Positions 8,081-19,064 of a DNA stretch of 48,325 nucleotides are shown here, one piece after another. Every line of letters begins with the position of its first letter. Position 1 is the stretch's first letter. Below the pieces are notes generated by a model. That model searched no databases. It worked only from the letters and a program-made list of their open reading frames with translations, and was not told the DNA's origin. A program made the translations under genes and the position numbers. Source of the DNA: Ardenticatena sp. (GTDB lineage Bacteria > Chloroflexota > Anaerolineae > Ardenticatenales > Ardenticatenaceae); contig WFOS01000115.1 of assembly GCA_015487975.1 (NCBI GenBank), forward strand, positions 1 to 48,325, given 5' to 3'.

Positions 8081-9216
8081 AGCGCGGTGGGGGTTGTCTC
8101 GACCCACCCAAGAAAATTCGACGATGTGAGTTCTCGATAGACGAGTGCATAGAGTGGAATCAGCCCCAGGACAGCTAGCATGGCCAAAATGCCAAGGATG
8201 ATGCCGACCCAGTCAACGTCGGGAGTGCCAGGTTGTGGTTCAGCGCGGCGTTGCGGTTCAGCACGCACAGGTGCACTCCGATACCCAGGTGTTCCTGTGC
8301 GTGTTGCTTTTTGGGGCTGGCGAGGTGGCGTGACCTGCTGGGGGGGTGTAGGCGTTGGTTGGATGCGTGGTGTGGCTGCTGTGACTTCGTTGCCCATGTT
8401 TTGATAGGCACGTAACAGCCGCGCCACTTCGTTCGCGTCAGCAGGCCGCTGCGCAGCGTCTTTGCTCAACATACGCAGGACCAGGCGTTCCAGGCCGGGT
8501 GGCACACGCGGATTGCGTTCATGCAAGGGGGGTGGTGGTTCGTTCAGGTGTTTGAGTGCCACAGCCACGCGGTCTTCCCCGCTGAAAGGTGTCTGCCCCG
8601 TCAGCATTTCGTAGAGCAAAACGCCAATAGCGTATACATCCGAAGCCGGGGTGGCGCTTTCCCCCCGGATTTGTTCAGGCGAGAGGTACGCCGTCGTTCC
8701 CCAGACGACGCCGGGCTCGGTGAGATGGTGGGCATCGGCCATCGCACGTGCAATACCGAAGTCGGCGACTTTGACACGCCCATCGCTAGCGATGAGGATG
8801 TTGCCAGGCTTGATGTCGCGGTGGACGATGCCTTTACGATGTGCCGCGCCGACCCCTTCTGCCACCTGACGAGCAATTTCCAGTGCCTCTCCAATGGGCA
8901 AACGCCCTTCGTGTTGGAGTTTACGGCGCAGGTCGATGCCGTCTACGTATTCCATGACGATGTAGGGGCTGGCTCCCATACGCCCCACATCGAAAACGTT
9001 GACGATATTGGGGTGCGAGAACCCTGCCATGGCGCGTGCTTCTTGCACGAACCGTTCGACGAATGTGCGTTCGTTGGCGTATTGGGGACGCAAGATTTTG
9101 ATGGCGACTTCACGCCCCAGGCGCAAGTCGTCGCCACGATAGACCTGCGCCATGCCGCCTTCACCGATCAGCTCGACAATGCGGTAGCGGTTGTCGATGG
9201 TTTGTGGAAGTTGCAT
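8053..9216 (-). CDS. PknB-type serine/threonine protein kinase
   Basis: 387 residues. The cytoplasmic kinase domain (about 10-270) has the glycine loop GEGGMAQVYRG, the VAIK lysine, the catalytic loop HRDIKPGNIL, DFGIA and a SPEQ version of APE; all residues for phosphotransfer are present. A Pro/Arg/Thr-rich linker (about 275-335) leads to one transmembrane helix (about 338-365, VGIILGILAMLAVLGLIPLYAL) and a short tail of about 20 residues. There are no PASTA repeats, so it has no visible peptidoglycan sensor. Substrates are unknown, and no PP2C phosphatase or FHA protein is next to it. A promoter precedes it, and ftsH follows with its own promoter. Confidence 0.92.
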   Translation of the reverse strand: MQLPQTIDNRYRIVELIGEGGMAQVYRGDDLRLGREVAIKILRPQYANERTFVERFVQEARAMAGFSHPNIVNVFDVGRMGASPYIVMEYVDGIDLRRKLQHEGRLPIGEALEIARQVAEGVGAAHRKGIVHRDIKPGNILIASDGRVKVADFGIARAMADAHHLTEPGVVWGTTAYLSPEQIRGESATPASDVYAIGVLLYEMLTGQTPFSGEDRVAVALKHLNEPPPPLHERNPRVPPGLERLVLRMLSKDAAQRPADANEVARLLRAYQNMGNEVTAATPRIQPTPTPPQQVTPPRQPQKATRTGTPGYRSAPVRAEPQRRAEPQPGTPDVDWVGIILGILAMLAVLGLIPLYALVYRELTSSNFLGWVETTPTALSILKAGWL

Positions 9217-9268
9217 AGCATCTCACCGGTTTTCGAAAAGGGATGATTTTATGGTATCAGGTATGCAC

Positions 9269-9297
9269 ATTGTAGCCGAGAGTACGGCAAGATACAA
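9269..9297 (-). promoter_or_regulatory. Candidate promoter of the Ser/Thr kinase gene
   Basis: On the minus strand TTGTAT (9292-9297), a 17-bp spacer and TACAAT (9269-9274), about 50 nt before the start codon. It lies between the upstream terminator and the kinase gene. Confidence 0.55.
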
Positions 9298-9333
9298 GGT
9301 TTCTCAAACGCTGCGGCTAATTTTTGAGCAAAC

Positions 9334-9371
9334 GAAAAAAAGAAACACCGCCACGGAACCCGTGGCGGTGT
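9334..9371 (-). terminator. Terminator of the GT-C glycosyltransferase gene
   Basis: Perfect 12-bp stem, ACACCGCCACGG (9345-9356) with its complement at 9360-9371 and a 3-base loop, followed on the minus strand by TTTCTTTTTTTC. It begins 6 bp after the stop codon. Confidence 0.9.
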
Positions 9372-9376
9372 CGCGA

Positions 9377-12148
9377 TTAGGGCATGATGCCGAATGGCAA
9401 TTCGATGGAGTCCGTTCCGCTTTCGGTGGTGAGCCGCTGCATCGTCACAGGGTCGTACAGCACGACGATGATGCGTTCCGCCGATTGCGGCGCTTCGCGG
9501 AACGTGATGATGTGTGTATCTTCGATGTATTCGCCCGCCACCCACGAAGAAGTCGGCGCAGCCCCATCGGCTGGCTCGTGGTCGCTTTGCCCGATGAGGC
9601 GTCCTTCCTCGTTCAACACTTGTACCGAGACAACGTAGGCTGTGGTGATGGGGGCGTCGTTGATGGCTTTCCAGACCAAGCGTACCGTGGCGGTCCCGGT
9701 TTCTGCGTTGTAAGGCTCGACCAACGTGGCCCCGACGAGTTCGGCGATACCTGGAAAGCGTTGGCCCACAGCATGCTCGAACGGGGGAGCATCGAAGCGA
9801 CGGGCACGCCCTTCGATGGTGATCTCGCCGATGGTCAGCGGGTCGTTTTCTCCCCAGCGCACGCGAACGGTGGCAGGCCCTTCACCAGCGTCCGGAGAGA
9901 TGAGCACGAAGCGCCGTTCCAGTACGGGGAAGCCGGGTTGCCATTGCGAAACCGGGTAGCGCCCGTAGCCGACGTGGTCGGTGGTGCTTCCGAGCACCGT
10001 TTCGCCACGCGCAACCTCGACGGTGAATGGATCGTTGGGCAAGTTCTTGGTCTCGGCGTGGAGAAGCAGTACGACTGGCAAGCGTTCGCCCGGTGCAACG
10101 CTCGTGTTGGGGAGCAGAGCACCATCCAGGGCGATACCATCCCCCAAGGCGCGTGGCTTTTGGATTGGAATGCCTGCCATCGTCTCGTAGGGGTCGGCGA
10201 GCTGGCGTGGTGGCGCAATCTCGATCTCGCCCAGTATCGCCATGCGGCCAGCTGGGTTGCCAGCAGCGTCGAGCACGTCTAGCCCGCGTAGGGCTTCTTC
10301 CTCGTAGACGGTGGCTGCCAGGCGGTATGTGCCCGGTGGTGTGCCAAGTGGCACCGGCACCACATGGTAGGTGGTTGTGGTTTCGCCCACGTCCCAGCGG
10401 CTGGTGTAGCGGTGTAACTCGTTCATCATCATGATATCCACATTGTCGATGAGTTGCCCCGCTTCATCCAGCAGAAAGACCGACACCTTGTAGTCCACGT
10501 CAACGGAGGCCGGCATGTACCATTGCAGCGCGACGGGCACCCCTTCGCCGGCATACGCTTTCGGCTCGCTGAACACCCCTCGAAGCCAGAAGGTGTTGTT
10601 GAAGTTGACCTGCGTGGGCGTGAGGGGCGGCATTGCCACTGGGCGTTCGAGTTCATATACCCAGACATCATAACCATGGAAGGTGCGGTGATCGGCGAGC
10701 CGTCCTGCTGTTTCGAGCAAGAATGGGAGAAACCGTTTGTCGTCCGTGACTGAAAGATCCCAGTGGATGAGGAAGAGACGCTTTTTCCCCGCGCTGACGG
10801 CTTGCAGGTCGGCCAATCCTTCGGCTTCGCGTCCGCGCATTTTGATGCCGCGGATGGGCGCCGGGCCGGTGTAATACTGTTCGAGCGTGTAATCTTCCGA
10901 ATCGAAGACAATGGCATCTTCAGCGGTGGTCACCTCATCCAGGTAGCGGGCGAGTGAGCGTGTGTCGGCGCGGAAGTAGGCTTCGTCGTAGTAGACAATC
11001 CACAAACCGCGTGCAAACGTTGCGCTGATACTGAGCAGAAGCGCCAACGAAAGCCCCCAACTGAGCCAGCGCCAACGTTGGGGGCGCGAAAGGTCGGCCA
11101 GCAACGTGCCGACTGTCAGAAAGAGGGCAGGCGTGAGCATCATCACGTAGCGCGGATGGATGAGTGGCTTCCATTGCATCAGCCCAAAGACTGCCAGCAG
11201 CGGAATGGCGAACGCTGCTGTCCAAAGACTAAGTGAACGCAATTCACGGGTGCGCTGTTCACGCCACCAGCGCACGATGACGAACACAAAGGCGGCAACG
11301 AAGAAAACACCAAACCAACCCGAGGCGGCAACGACGAAGGGGCGCGGTGGTTCTTGTCCGGGATTCCCAAGGGCACCACGGACACCGATGTTGAAGAAGT
11401 GCCACACAAGGGTGATGAAATCTCCGAAGGGAAGTGGGACGGCGCGTTCGTCATTGTGGCGCATCGATTGGCGAATGGCGAATGGAAGCCACGGTAGGTA
11501 TGAAATGAAAGCCAGCACCTGCGAGAGAAACCAGGCGCGTGCATTTTGCCAACGGCGTGTGCCATGCTGACGGGCCAGCAACACCAGCAGAACCAGATTG
11601 ATGCAAACAATCCCCACCGACGAAAAATAATGCGTATACATCATGGCCGATTCAACGACAATAAGCCCACCTAATGTGCGCCATGACCAGCGTTCACGTT
11701 CAACCAGTCGCATCAACAACCAAATCGCCGCTAGGTATTCGAGTGCGAACAGCGTGTACATGCGCACTTCTTGCGAATAGTAGACGTAGAGCGGCGAAAA
11801 GGTGCTCACCAGTGCCGCGAAAATGCCTACGCGCTCGTCGATGCCTTTCTTCCCCACTTGATAGATGAAGGGAATGAGAAGCACATTCAGCAAGGTCGAA
11901 AAGAGGCGCGTCGAAAATTCTGTGTAACCGGTGAATGTCCCCCAAATGGAGAGCAAAACGTAGTAGAGCGGTGGGTGAATGTCCACCGAAGTCATCTGGA
12001 TTGCCGTGAGAATGCCGTGGCGGGCCAGGTAGGTGCTGTATCCCTCATCCCACCACCAGCTTTGCACATCGATTTGGTGCACACGCAGGGCAAACGCCAG
12101 CAATGTGAGCCCTGACATGAACCACAGCGTGCGTTGTCGGTTACTCAT
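9377..12148 (-). CDS. Large GT-C membrane glycosyltransferase (GT39/ArnT-like) with C-terminal beta-rich region
   Basis: About 923 residues. The N-terminal half (to about residue 450) has roughly 10-12 hydrophobic helices. The first extracytoplasmic loop, LRVHQIDVQSWWWDEGYS, carries the acidic DE pair typical of GT-C enzymes that use polyprenyl-phosphate sugars, and DIHPPLYYVLLSIW is also characteristic of the GT39/PMT-related group. The C-terminal half is hydrophilic, without helices, and contains several strand-rich Ig-like stretches, so it is probably extracytoplasmic. The acceptor (protein, lipid or surface polymer) is unknown. I chose ATG 12148 because GAGG lies just upstream; an ATG at 12178 would add ten residues and the ORF is open to 12385. 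Divergent from the rhomboid gene. Confidence 0.8.
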   Translation of the reverse strand: MSNRQRTLWFMSGLTLLAFALRVHQIDVQSWWWDEGYSTYLARHGILTAIQMTSVDIHPPLYYVLLSIWGTFTGYTEFSTRLFSTLLNVLLIPFIYQVGKKGIDERVGIFAALVSTFSPLYVYYSQEVRMYTLFALEYLAAIWLLMRLVERERWSWRTLGGLIVVESAMMYTHYFSSVGIVCINLVLLVLLARQHGTRRWQNARAWFLSQVLAFISYLPWLPFAIRQSMRHNDERAVPLPFGDFITLVWHFFNIGVRGALGNPGQEPPRPFVVAASGWFGVFFVAAFVFVIVRWWREQRTRELRSLSLWTAAFAIPLLAVFGLMQWKPLIHPRYVMMLTPALFLTVGTLLADLSRPQRWRWLSWGLSLALLLSISATFARGLWIVYYDEAYFRADTRSLARYLDEVTTAEDAIVFDSEDYTLEQYYTGPAPIRGIKMRGREAEGLADLQAVSAGKKRLFLIHWDLSVTDDKRFLPFLLETAGRLADHRTFHGYDVWVYELERPVAMPPLTPTQVNFNNTFWLRGVFSEPKAYAGEGVPVALQWYMPASVDVDYKVSVFLLDEAGQLIDNVDIMMMNELHRYTSRWDVGETTTTYHVVPVPLGTPPGTYRLAATVYEEEALRGLDVLDAAGNPAGRMAILGEIEIAPPRQLADPYETMAGIPIQKPRALGDGIALDGALLPNTSVAPGERLPVVLLLHAETKNLPNDPFTVEVARGETVLGSTTDHVGYGRYPVSQWQPGFPVLERRFVLISPDAGEGPATVRVRWGENDPLTIGEITIEGRARRFDAPPFEHAVGQRFPGIAELVGATLVEPYNAETGTATVRLVWKAINDAPITTAYVVSVQVLNEEGRLIGQSDHEPADGAAPTSSWVAGEYIEDTHIITFREAPQSAERIIVVLYDPVTMQRLTTESGTDSIELPFGIMP

Positions 12149-12269
12149 CTGTTTCAACCTCGTTTCTTCGTCAGCCATGTTCGACAGCAGCACACTTCTC
12201 GGCTGCTCTTCAAAACAGCAAATTATACGTTGATGAGTGGCGAGAGCAAAGATTGGTTCCCCCGATGCT

Positions 12270-12298
12270 TTGGTTGGTCGATGATTTTCGGATATACT
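12270..12298 (+). promoter_or_regulatory. Candidate promoter of the rhomboid-protease unit
   Basis: TTGGTT (12270-12275), a 17-bp spacer and TATACT (12293-12298), about 30 nt upstream of the rhomboid ATG. Confidence 0.55.
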
Positions 12299-12335
12299 CC
12301 CCCTACGTGTGCCAACGAAGACGAGGAGCGTTCCA

Positions 12336-13031
12336 ATGATTCCGCTTTTCGATGACATTCCCGCGCGCCGTATGCCGCTGGTCAATTACACACTTATTCT
12401 TGTGAATGTGTTGGTCTTTTTGTGGGAAGTGAGTTTGGGCCCCGCCCTTGACCCCGCTATTCGTGAGTTGGGGCTTGTACCAGTACGTTTCTGGCATGAA
12501 ACTGGGGTGGCTCGCTGGTTCCCGGTGCTGACGAGCATGTTCTTACATGGCGGGGCGTTTCACCTGTTCAGTAACATGCTCGCCTTGTGGATTTTTGGCG
12601 ACAATGTCGAGGACCGCATGGGGCACCTGCGCTATCTCCTCTTTTATCTGCTATGTGGCGTTGCGGCGGCGTTGGTGCATGTCTACATCAATCCTACGAG
12701 CCCCATTCCCACGGTTGGTGCAAGTGGTGCCATTTCGGGGGTTTTGGCTGCGTATTTGATCTTGTTCCCGCGGGCATCGGTCTATACACTCATCCCGCTC
12801 TTCTTCTTCTGGATCGAAGTGGTGCGTATCCCGGCGGTTGTCTATCTCGGTGTTTGGTTCTTGTCGCAACTCTTCAATGGCTTGTTCGCGCTCTCGGTGG
12901 ATACGTTGCAATCTGGTGGCGGCGTGGCCTGGTGGGCACATGTTGGTGGCTTCGTGGCTGGGCTTGTGCTCGTCTGGCTCTTCCGCCAACAACCAGAACG
13001 ACGCTATGCCGATGAATATTGGCCTTGGTAA
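12336..13031 (+). CDS. Rhomboid family intramembrane serine protease
   Basis: 231 residues with six or seven membrane helices. The catalytic serine is in GASGAISG (128-135, Ser130) and the catalytic histidine in WWAHVGGF (His202). HGGAFHLFSNMLALWIFG (71-88) matches the conserved region after helix 1, so all active-site elements are present. Rhomboids cleave transmembrane segments of client proteins; the client here is unknown. ATG 12336 has GAGGAG upstream; an in-frame ATG at 12309 would add nine residues before that site. The SDH-type serine protease starts 30 bp after it ends, so the two are probably cotranscribed. Confidence 0.92.
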   Translation: MIPLFDDIPARRMPLVNYTLILVNVLVFLWEVSLGPALDPAIRELGLVPVRFWHETGVARWFPVLTSMFLHGGAFHLFSNMLALWIFGDNVEDRMGHLRYLLFYLLCGVAAALVHVYINPTSPIPTVGASGAISGVLAAYLILFPRASVYTLIPLFFFWIEVVRIPAVVYLGVWFLSQLFNGLFALSVDTLQSGGGVAWWAHVGGFVAGLVLVWLFRQQPERRYADEYWPW

Positions 13032-13061
13032 TATCAACCGACGCTTCCAAAGGAGGCCCCT

Positions 13062-13895
13062 ATGGACTTTTTCTCGTTGCTCTGGCTTTTCATCATTCTC
13101 TCTTCGTTGCAACCGATGCTGCAACAGCGCATTTTGATGATGCAACGCATCAACAAGATGCGTGAGATGGAACGCAAACGCAACAGCCGCGTCATCGCCA
13201 TGATTCACCGGCAAGAGGCGCTCAGTTTCCTCGGCTTCCCTATCGCCCGCTACATCAACATCGATGATAGCGAGCAGGTATTGCGGGCTATCAAGCTGAC
13301 AGACGACGATATACCGATTGACTTCATCTTGCATACGCCAGGGGGGCTGGTGCTCGCTGCGGAGCAGATTGCCATGGCCTTGAAGAAGCACAAGGCCAAG
13401 GTGACCGTCTTCGTGCCGCATTATGCCATGTCTGGTGGCACACTGATTGCTATGGCGGCGGACGAAATCGTCATGGACGAAAACGCCGTCCTTGGTCCGG
13501 TCGACCCGCAACTGGGGCAATATCCGGCAGCGAGCATTCTCAAAGTGCTGGAAGAAAAACCCATCGCGGAGATCGACGATCAGACGCTCATCATGGCCGA
13601 CGTGTCGCGCAAAGCCATTCAACAAGTGACGCGCACAGTCGAAACCATTTTGAAAGAGAAGATGTCCCCCGAACGTGCCGCCGAAGTGGCGCGTATCATG
13701 GCAACAGGAACGTGGACGCATGATTACCCCATCATGGTGGATGAAGCCCTCGAATTAGGCTTGCCCGTCTCCACCGAGATGCCGCAAGAAGTCTACGAAC
13801 TCATGGCGCTTTACCCGCAACCACAGCAACAGCGTCCCTCGGTGCAGTACATTCCAGCGCCGTATGAGCGCCGAAATGGAGCACAAACGCGCTAA
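13062..13895 (+). CDS. SDH-type Clp-fold serine protease, membrane-anchored
   Basis: 277 residues. A single N-terminal hydrophobic helix (about 3-17) and a basic, helical, Met-rich segment (21-50) precede a ClpP-fold domain. The block PHYAMSGGTLIAMAADEIVMD (119-139) holds the presumed nucleophile Ser124, and DENAVLGPVDPQ follows; this is the signature of the SDH_sah (serine dehydrogenase proteinase) family. DFILHTPGG (88-95) is the oxyanion-side loop. The family is related to SppA and NfeD-linked membrane proteases, but no NfeD is present. The start has AAAGGAGG upstream. It follows the rhomboid gene at 30 bp, forming a membrane-proteolysis pair. Confidence 0.85.
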   Translation: MDFFSLLWLFIILSSLQPMLQQRILMMQRINKMREMERKRNSRVIAMIHRQEALSFLGFPIARYINIDDSEQVLRAIKLTDDDIPIDFILHTPGGLVLAAEQIAMALKKHKAKVTVFVPHYAMSGGTLIAMAADEIVMDENAVLGPVDPQLGQYPAASILKVLEEKPIAEIDDQTLIMADVSRKAIQQVTRTVETILKEKMSPERAAEVARIMATGTWTHDYPIMVDEALELGLPVSTEMPQEVYELMALYPQPQQQRPSVQYIPAPYERRNGAQTR

Positions 13896-14039
13896 AAGCC
13901 ACAAGTGTTCGAAAGGGACCCAAAAGCCTCACATGCCAACAACTTTCTAACAAACCTTTTGGGAAATTCCAACACTTTGGCGCGATAGTGTGGGGCAGAT
14001 ACCAGACTGTCTCGAAAGGGAAGGAAAAAGGAGGTCCCT
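13896..14039 (+). promoter_or_regulatory. clpB leader with inverted repeats
   Basis: 144 bp without a gene. CCAACACT (13969-13976) and AGTGTGGG (13987-13994) form a 7-of-8 inverted repeat around a 10-bp centre. A second pair, CCCAAAAG (13919-13926) and CTTTTGGG (13956-13963), spans 30 bp. Neither matches the CIRCE element (TTAGCACTC-N9-GAGTGCTAA) or a HAIR box. They are candidate heat-shock operators by position only. AAGGAGG before clpB is an excellent ribosome binding site. Confidence 0.35.
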
Positions 14040-16667
<2,628 letters not shown>

Positions 16668-16673
16668 TGCCTC

Positions 16674-16709
16674 GATTGGTGGGGGGCAACATGGCGCTCC
16701 CCACCAATC
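16674..16709 (+). terminator. Stem-loop between clpB and the DUF1931 gene
   Basis: An 11-bp perfect stem, GATTGGTGGGG (16674-16684) with CCCCACCAATC (16699-16709), and a 14-base loop. No T-run follows, so it may be an mRNA-stabilising or partial terminator structure that sets different levels of the two genes. Confidence 0.5.
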
Positions 16710-16753
16710 CATCTCATGTACATCGATGATTCTCGAACAAGGAGGAAGAATCT

Positions 16754-17206
16754 ATGAGTGCTGTCATCGGAGCCAAACGATTGGAAGCGTTGCTGCGTCG
16801 TGCCGCAGGCTTGAACGTGGACAAGAACGACATCAAGCGTCTGACGGATTTGGTGGGGCGTAAACTCAACGATTTGCTCGTTGTGGGCGTGCGCAACGCT
16901 TCATACAATGGGCGCGACATCGTCATGGAACCTGATTTGCCCATCACCAAAGGTTTGCAGGAAAGTCTGCGCCAGTTCCGCGAATTGGAAGAAGAGATCG
17001 AGTTGCAACCCATTCTCGATCACCTAGCCACATATCCGCCGCTGGAACGTGAACTCAGTGAAGATGTCGTCAATATGTTGCCCGACCTGGTAGGCACGCT
17101 TATTCTGGTTGCTGCGCGCTTGATGAAAACAATCGAACCGACGGTCGTCAATCCCGATACGGAAATGTGGCAACGTGTAGAAGCGGCGATGGATTTGACG
17201 CTCTGA
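16754..17206 (+). CDS. DUF1931 family bacterial histone-fold protein
   Basis: 150 residues. The sequence matches the DUF1931 family I know from Aquifex and Thermus, whose structure shows two histone folds in one chain. Visible here are a first helix RLEALLRRAAGLNV, a long central helix DKNDIKRLTDLVGRKLNDLLVV, the NGRDIVMEPDLPITKGLQES segment equivalent to histone L2-alpha3, then EELEEEIELQPILDHLA and a second helical set to the end. Unlike archaeal histones it is rather acidic and lacks a dense cluster of Arg/Lys, so DNA binding should not be assumed. AAGGAGGAAG precedes the ATG. It follows clpB at 86 bp and is ended by a strong terminator. Confidence 0.88.
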   Translation: MSAVIGAKRLEALLRRAAGLNVDKNDIKRLTDLVGRKLNDLLVVGVRNASYNGRDIVMEPDLPITKGLQESLRQFRELEEEIELQPILDHLATYPPLERELSEDVVNMLPDLVGTLILVAARLMKTIEPTVVNPDTEMWQRVEAAMDLTL

Positions 17207-17231
17207 GAACGGGCGCATGAAGTGACGAAGG

Positions 17232-17262
17232 CGGCGCACATCTGTGCGCCGTTTTGCTTTTG
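17232..17262 (+). terminator. Terminator after the DUF1931 gene
   Basis: Stem CGGCGCACA/TGTGCGCCG (17232-17240 and 17243-17251) followed by TTTTGCTTTTGG. Confidence 0.85.
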
Positions 17263-17324
17263 GTTTTTGTGGGTTGTGCCATAATACACGCCGCTATGGA
17301 CCAAACAAGAGGAGAAAGATTGCA

Positions 17325-18371
17325 ATGAGGCATGTTGAACACGCAACGATCTTTGTGGTGTTTCTGAGTCTCGTGGTCTGGCTGGCGGCGTGCGCAACCT
17401 CTCCGACATCCACGCCCACAAATGCCCCCACGCCGGCAGCACATTCACCCGAGGCATCCCCGACGACCGAGGCAGAAGCAGCGTCGGCTGCTCCGCTCGC
17501 CATCGAGATGACGCCCTGGCTGACGTTGCAAGCATGGCAGGTGAGCCTGGATGGTCGCCCCGCAGACTTCCCGGTTGAATTGCCCCCCAACGCACGTGTT
17601 GACATCACGTTGCAGTGGCAAATGGCATCACCCCCTGGGGGTGTCTACCAGATCGACGCGCAATTGCGCCATGTGTTGGGCACGGCTGCATGGCAGACGC
17701 TTCTGCCGCTTCCTGCTTCCCCCCCAACAGATGGGGTCTTGACACAGAGCCTCACGTTCGATTTGCCTGCCAGTCTGCCAGAAGGCGCGTATGCGCTGGT
17801 GCTGACCGTCTTGCGTACCGATACTGCCGACGGTGTTGGTTTGCCCGTGGGCGCTGCCCAAACGTTGATGCGCTTCAAAGTGCCACTCGATCAGGCGGCG
17901 GATGCCCCACCTGAAACCGAACCGCTGGCACGCTTTGGCGATGCCATCACATTGGTGGGCGTGCATCTCCCAACCGAAGCCCGTGTGTTTGAGTCGGTGG
18001 TGGTACTGGCGCGTTGGCGTGTCGATCAGCCCATCGACGATGACTGGACGGGGCTGCTTTCGATTGTGGGCCCTTGCCAGGAGGCGCAATGTGATGCAGC
18101 AACGGTTACGAAAATCGAAGAACGTCCTTTGCGTGGCTTGTATCCCACGACCGTCTGGTCGCCGGGCGAACAGGTTGTGACGACGATGCAACTCGCTGTG
18201 CCGCCCACCGTCATGAATGGTCGCTATGAGGTGCGGTTGGGATGGAAGGAGACGACGAGTGGGGCACGCATTCCTGTCGAGCCGCTGGCTGAACACGTTC
18301 AGGTGACCGATGGGGCTGTGCGCTTCCCATTGACCATCATCGTCCAAGAGAGCGAGGAGACCAATGAGTGA
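17325..18371 (+). CDS. Hypothetical lipoprotein with tandem beta-rich domains
   Basis: 348 residues. A lipoprotein signal ends in LAAC (Cys23), followed by a Thr/Pro/Ala/Glu-rich linker (about 24-60). The rest is hydrophilic and strand-rich, with two regions each built around Trp-Arg/Gln-V patterns (LQWQMASPPGGVYQIDAQL near 100, VVVLARWRVDQPI near 235), like the C-terminal part of the GT-C protein at 9.4 kb. A Cys pair (PCQEAQC) may form a disulphide. No enzyme motif is recognised. ATG 17325 is preceded by AGAGGAG, and a CATAAT -10-like box lies at 17280-17285. Its 3' end overlaps the RdgB start by 8 bp, so the two are translationally coupled. Confidence 0.75.
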   Translation: MRHVEHATIFVVFLSLVVWLAACATSPTSTPTNAPTPAAHSPEASPTTEAEAASAAPLAIEMTPWLTLQAWQVSLDGRPADFPVELPPNARVDITLQWQMASPPGGVYQIDAQLRHVLGTAAWQTLLPLPASPPTDGVLTQSLTFDLPASLPEGAYALVLTVLRTDTADGVGLPVGAAQTLMRFKVPLDQAADAPPETEPLARFGDAITLVGVHLPTEARVFESVVVLARWRVDQPIDDDWTGLLSIVGPCQEAQCDAATVTKIEERPLRGLYPTTVWSPGEQVVTTMQLAVPPTVMNGRYEVRLGWKETTSGARIPVEPLAEHVQVTDGAVRFPLTIIVQESEETNE

Positions 18372-18990
18372 GGCACGATTGCTGATTGCCACTACGAACG
18401 CCGGCAAACGACGCGAGTATCGCGCTGCGTTCGAGGCGTTGCCCATTCGTTTGCTTAGCCTGCACGATGTTGGGTTGAGCGAAATGGATGTGGAAGAAAC
18501 CGGCCACACGTTCGAAGAAAATGCTATGCTGAAAGCAGTGGCGTATGGTGAAGCTAGCGGTTTGCCTGTCCTGGCTGAGGATGCGGGGCTGGAAGTGGAC
18601 GCCCTGAATGGGTTTCCCGGTGTCCAGAGCGCTCGATGGGCGGGGCCAGTGTCGGCGGCGGAACGCAACGCGGCATTGCTGGCTCGCATGGCGCATCTGC
18701 CCTGGCCGCTGCGCACTGCGCGGTTTGTCGCTGTGACGGTGTTGCGTCTGCCTGATGGGGAGACCTTTCAGGCGCGTGGCGAGGTCGAAGGGCGCATTTT
18801 GTTCGCACCGCGTGGCGAAGGCGGGTTCGGCTACGACCCGATTTTCTACGTCCCCGAAAAGGGACGCTCGATGGCCGAACTCTCACGCGAAGAGAAGAAC
18901 GCCCTCAGCCACCGCGGCCGTGCTGCGCGTGCCTTGCGTGATGTGTTAGCCCGCTTGCTTGCCGAAGGACGCTTCTCGCCTCGCACATAA
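18364..18990 (+). CDS. rdgB: RdgB/HAM1 family dITP/XTP pyrophosphatase
   Basis: 208 residues. The enzyme hydrolyses dITP, ITP and XTP to monophosphates and keeps deaminated purines out of DNA and RNA. Signatures are LLIATTNAGKRREY at the start, ETGHTFEENAMLKA, LAEDAGLEVDALNGFPGVQSAR (the Asp-rich active site), GEGGFGYDPIF and KNALSHRGRAARAL. The family is normally about 195-205 residues, so this is full length. The start overlaps the upstream lipoprotein gene by 8 bp (ATGAGTGA). The hairpin downstream is shared with the convergent malic-enzyme gene. Confidence 0.94.
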   Translation: MSEARLLIATTNAGKRREYRAAFEALPIRLLSLHDVGLSEMDVEETGHTFEENAMLKAVAYGEASGLPVLAEDAGLEVDALNGFPGVQSARWAGPVSAAERNAALLARMAHLPWPLRTARFVAVTVLRLPDGETFQARGEVEGRILFAPRGEGGFGYDPIFYVPEKGRSMAELSREEKNALSHRGRAARALRDVLARLLAEGRFSPRT

Positions 18991-18995
18991 CCCCA

Positions 18996-19021
18996 GCGCC
19001 CACGGGAACTCCCGTGGGCGC
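18996..19021. terminator. Stem-loop between convergent rdgB and maeB
   Basis: Perfect 12-bp stem, GCGCCCACGGGA (18996-19007) with its complement at 19010-19021 and a minimal loop. Neither side has a good T-run, so termination may be weak or factor-dependent. Confidence 0.6.
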
Positions 19022-19064
19022 GTTCATTGTCACTTGGTCACTTGTCCCACCCGGGCGGTATGTT

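Noticed and set aside
12651..13721. 356-residue minus-strand open frame
   Set aside because: Covers parts of the rhomboid and SDH protease genes on the other strand; both of those have intact active sites.
13896..14039. CIRCE or HAIR element before clpB
   Set aside because: Searched by eye for TTAGCACTC-N9-GAGTGCTAA and for HspR-type repeats; only a short imperfect inverted repeat is present.
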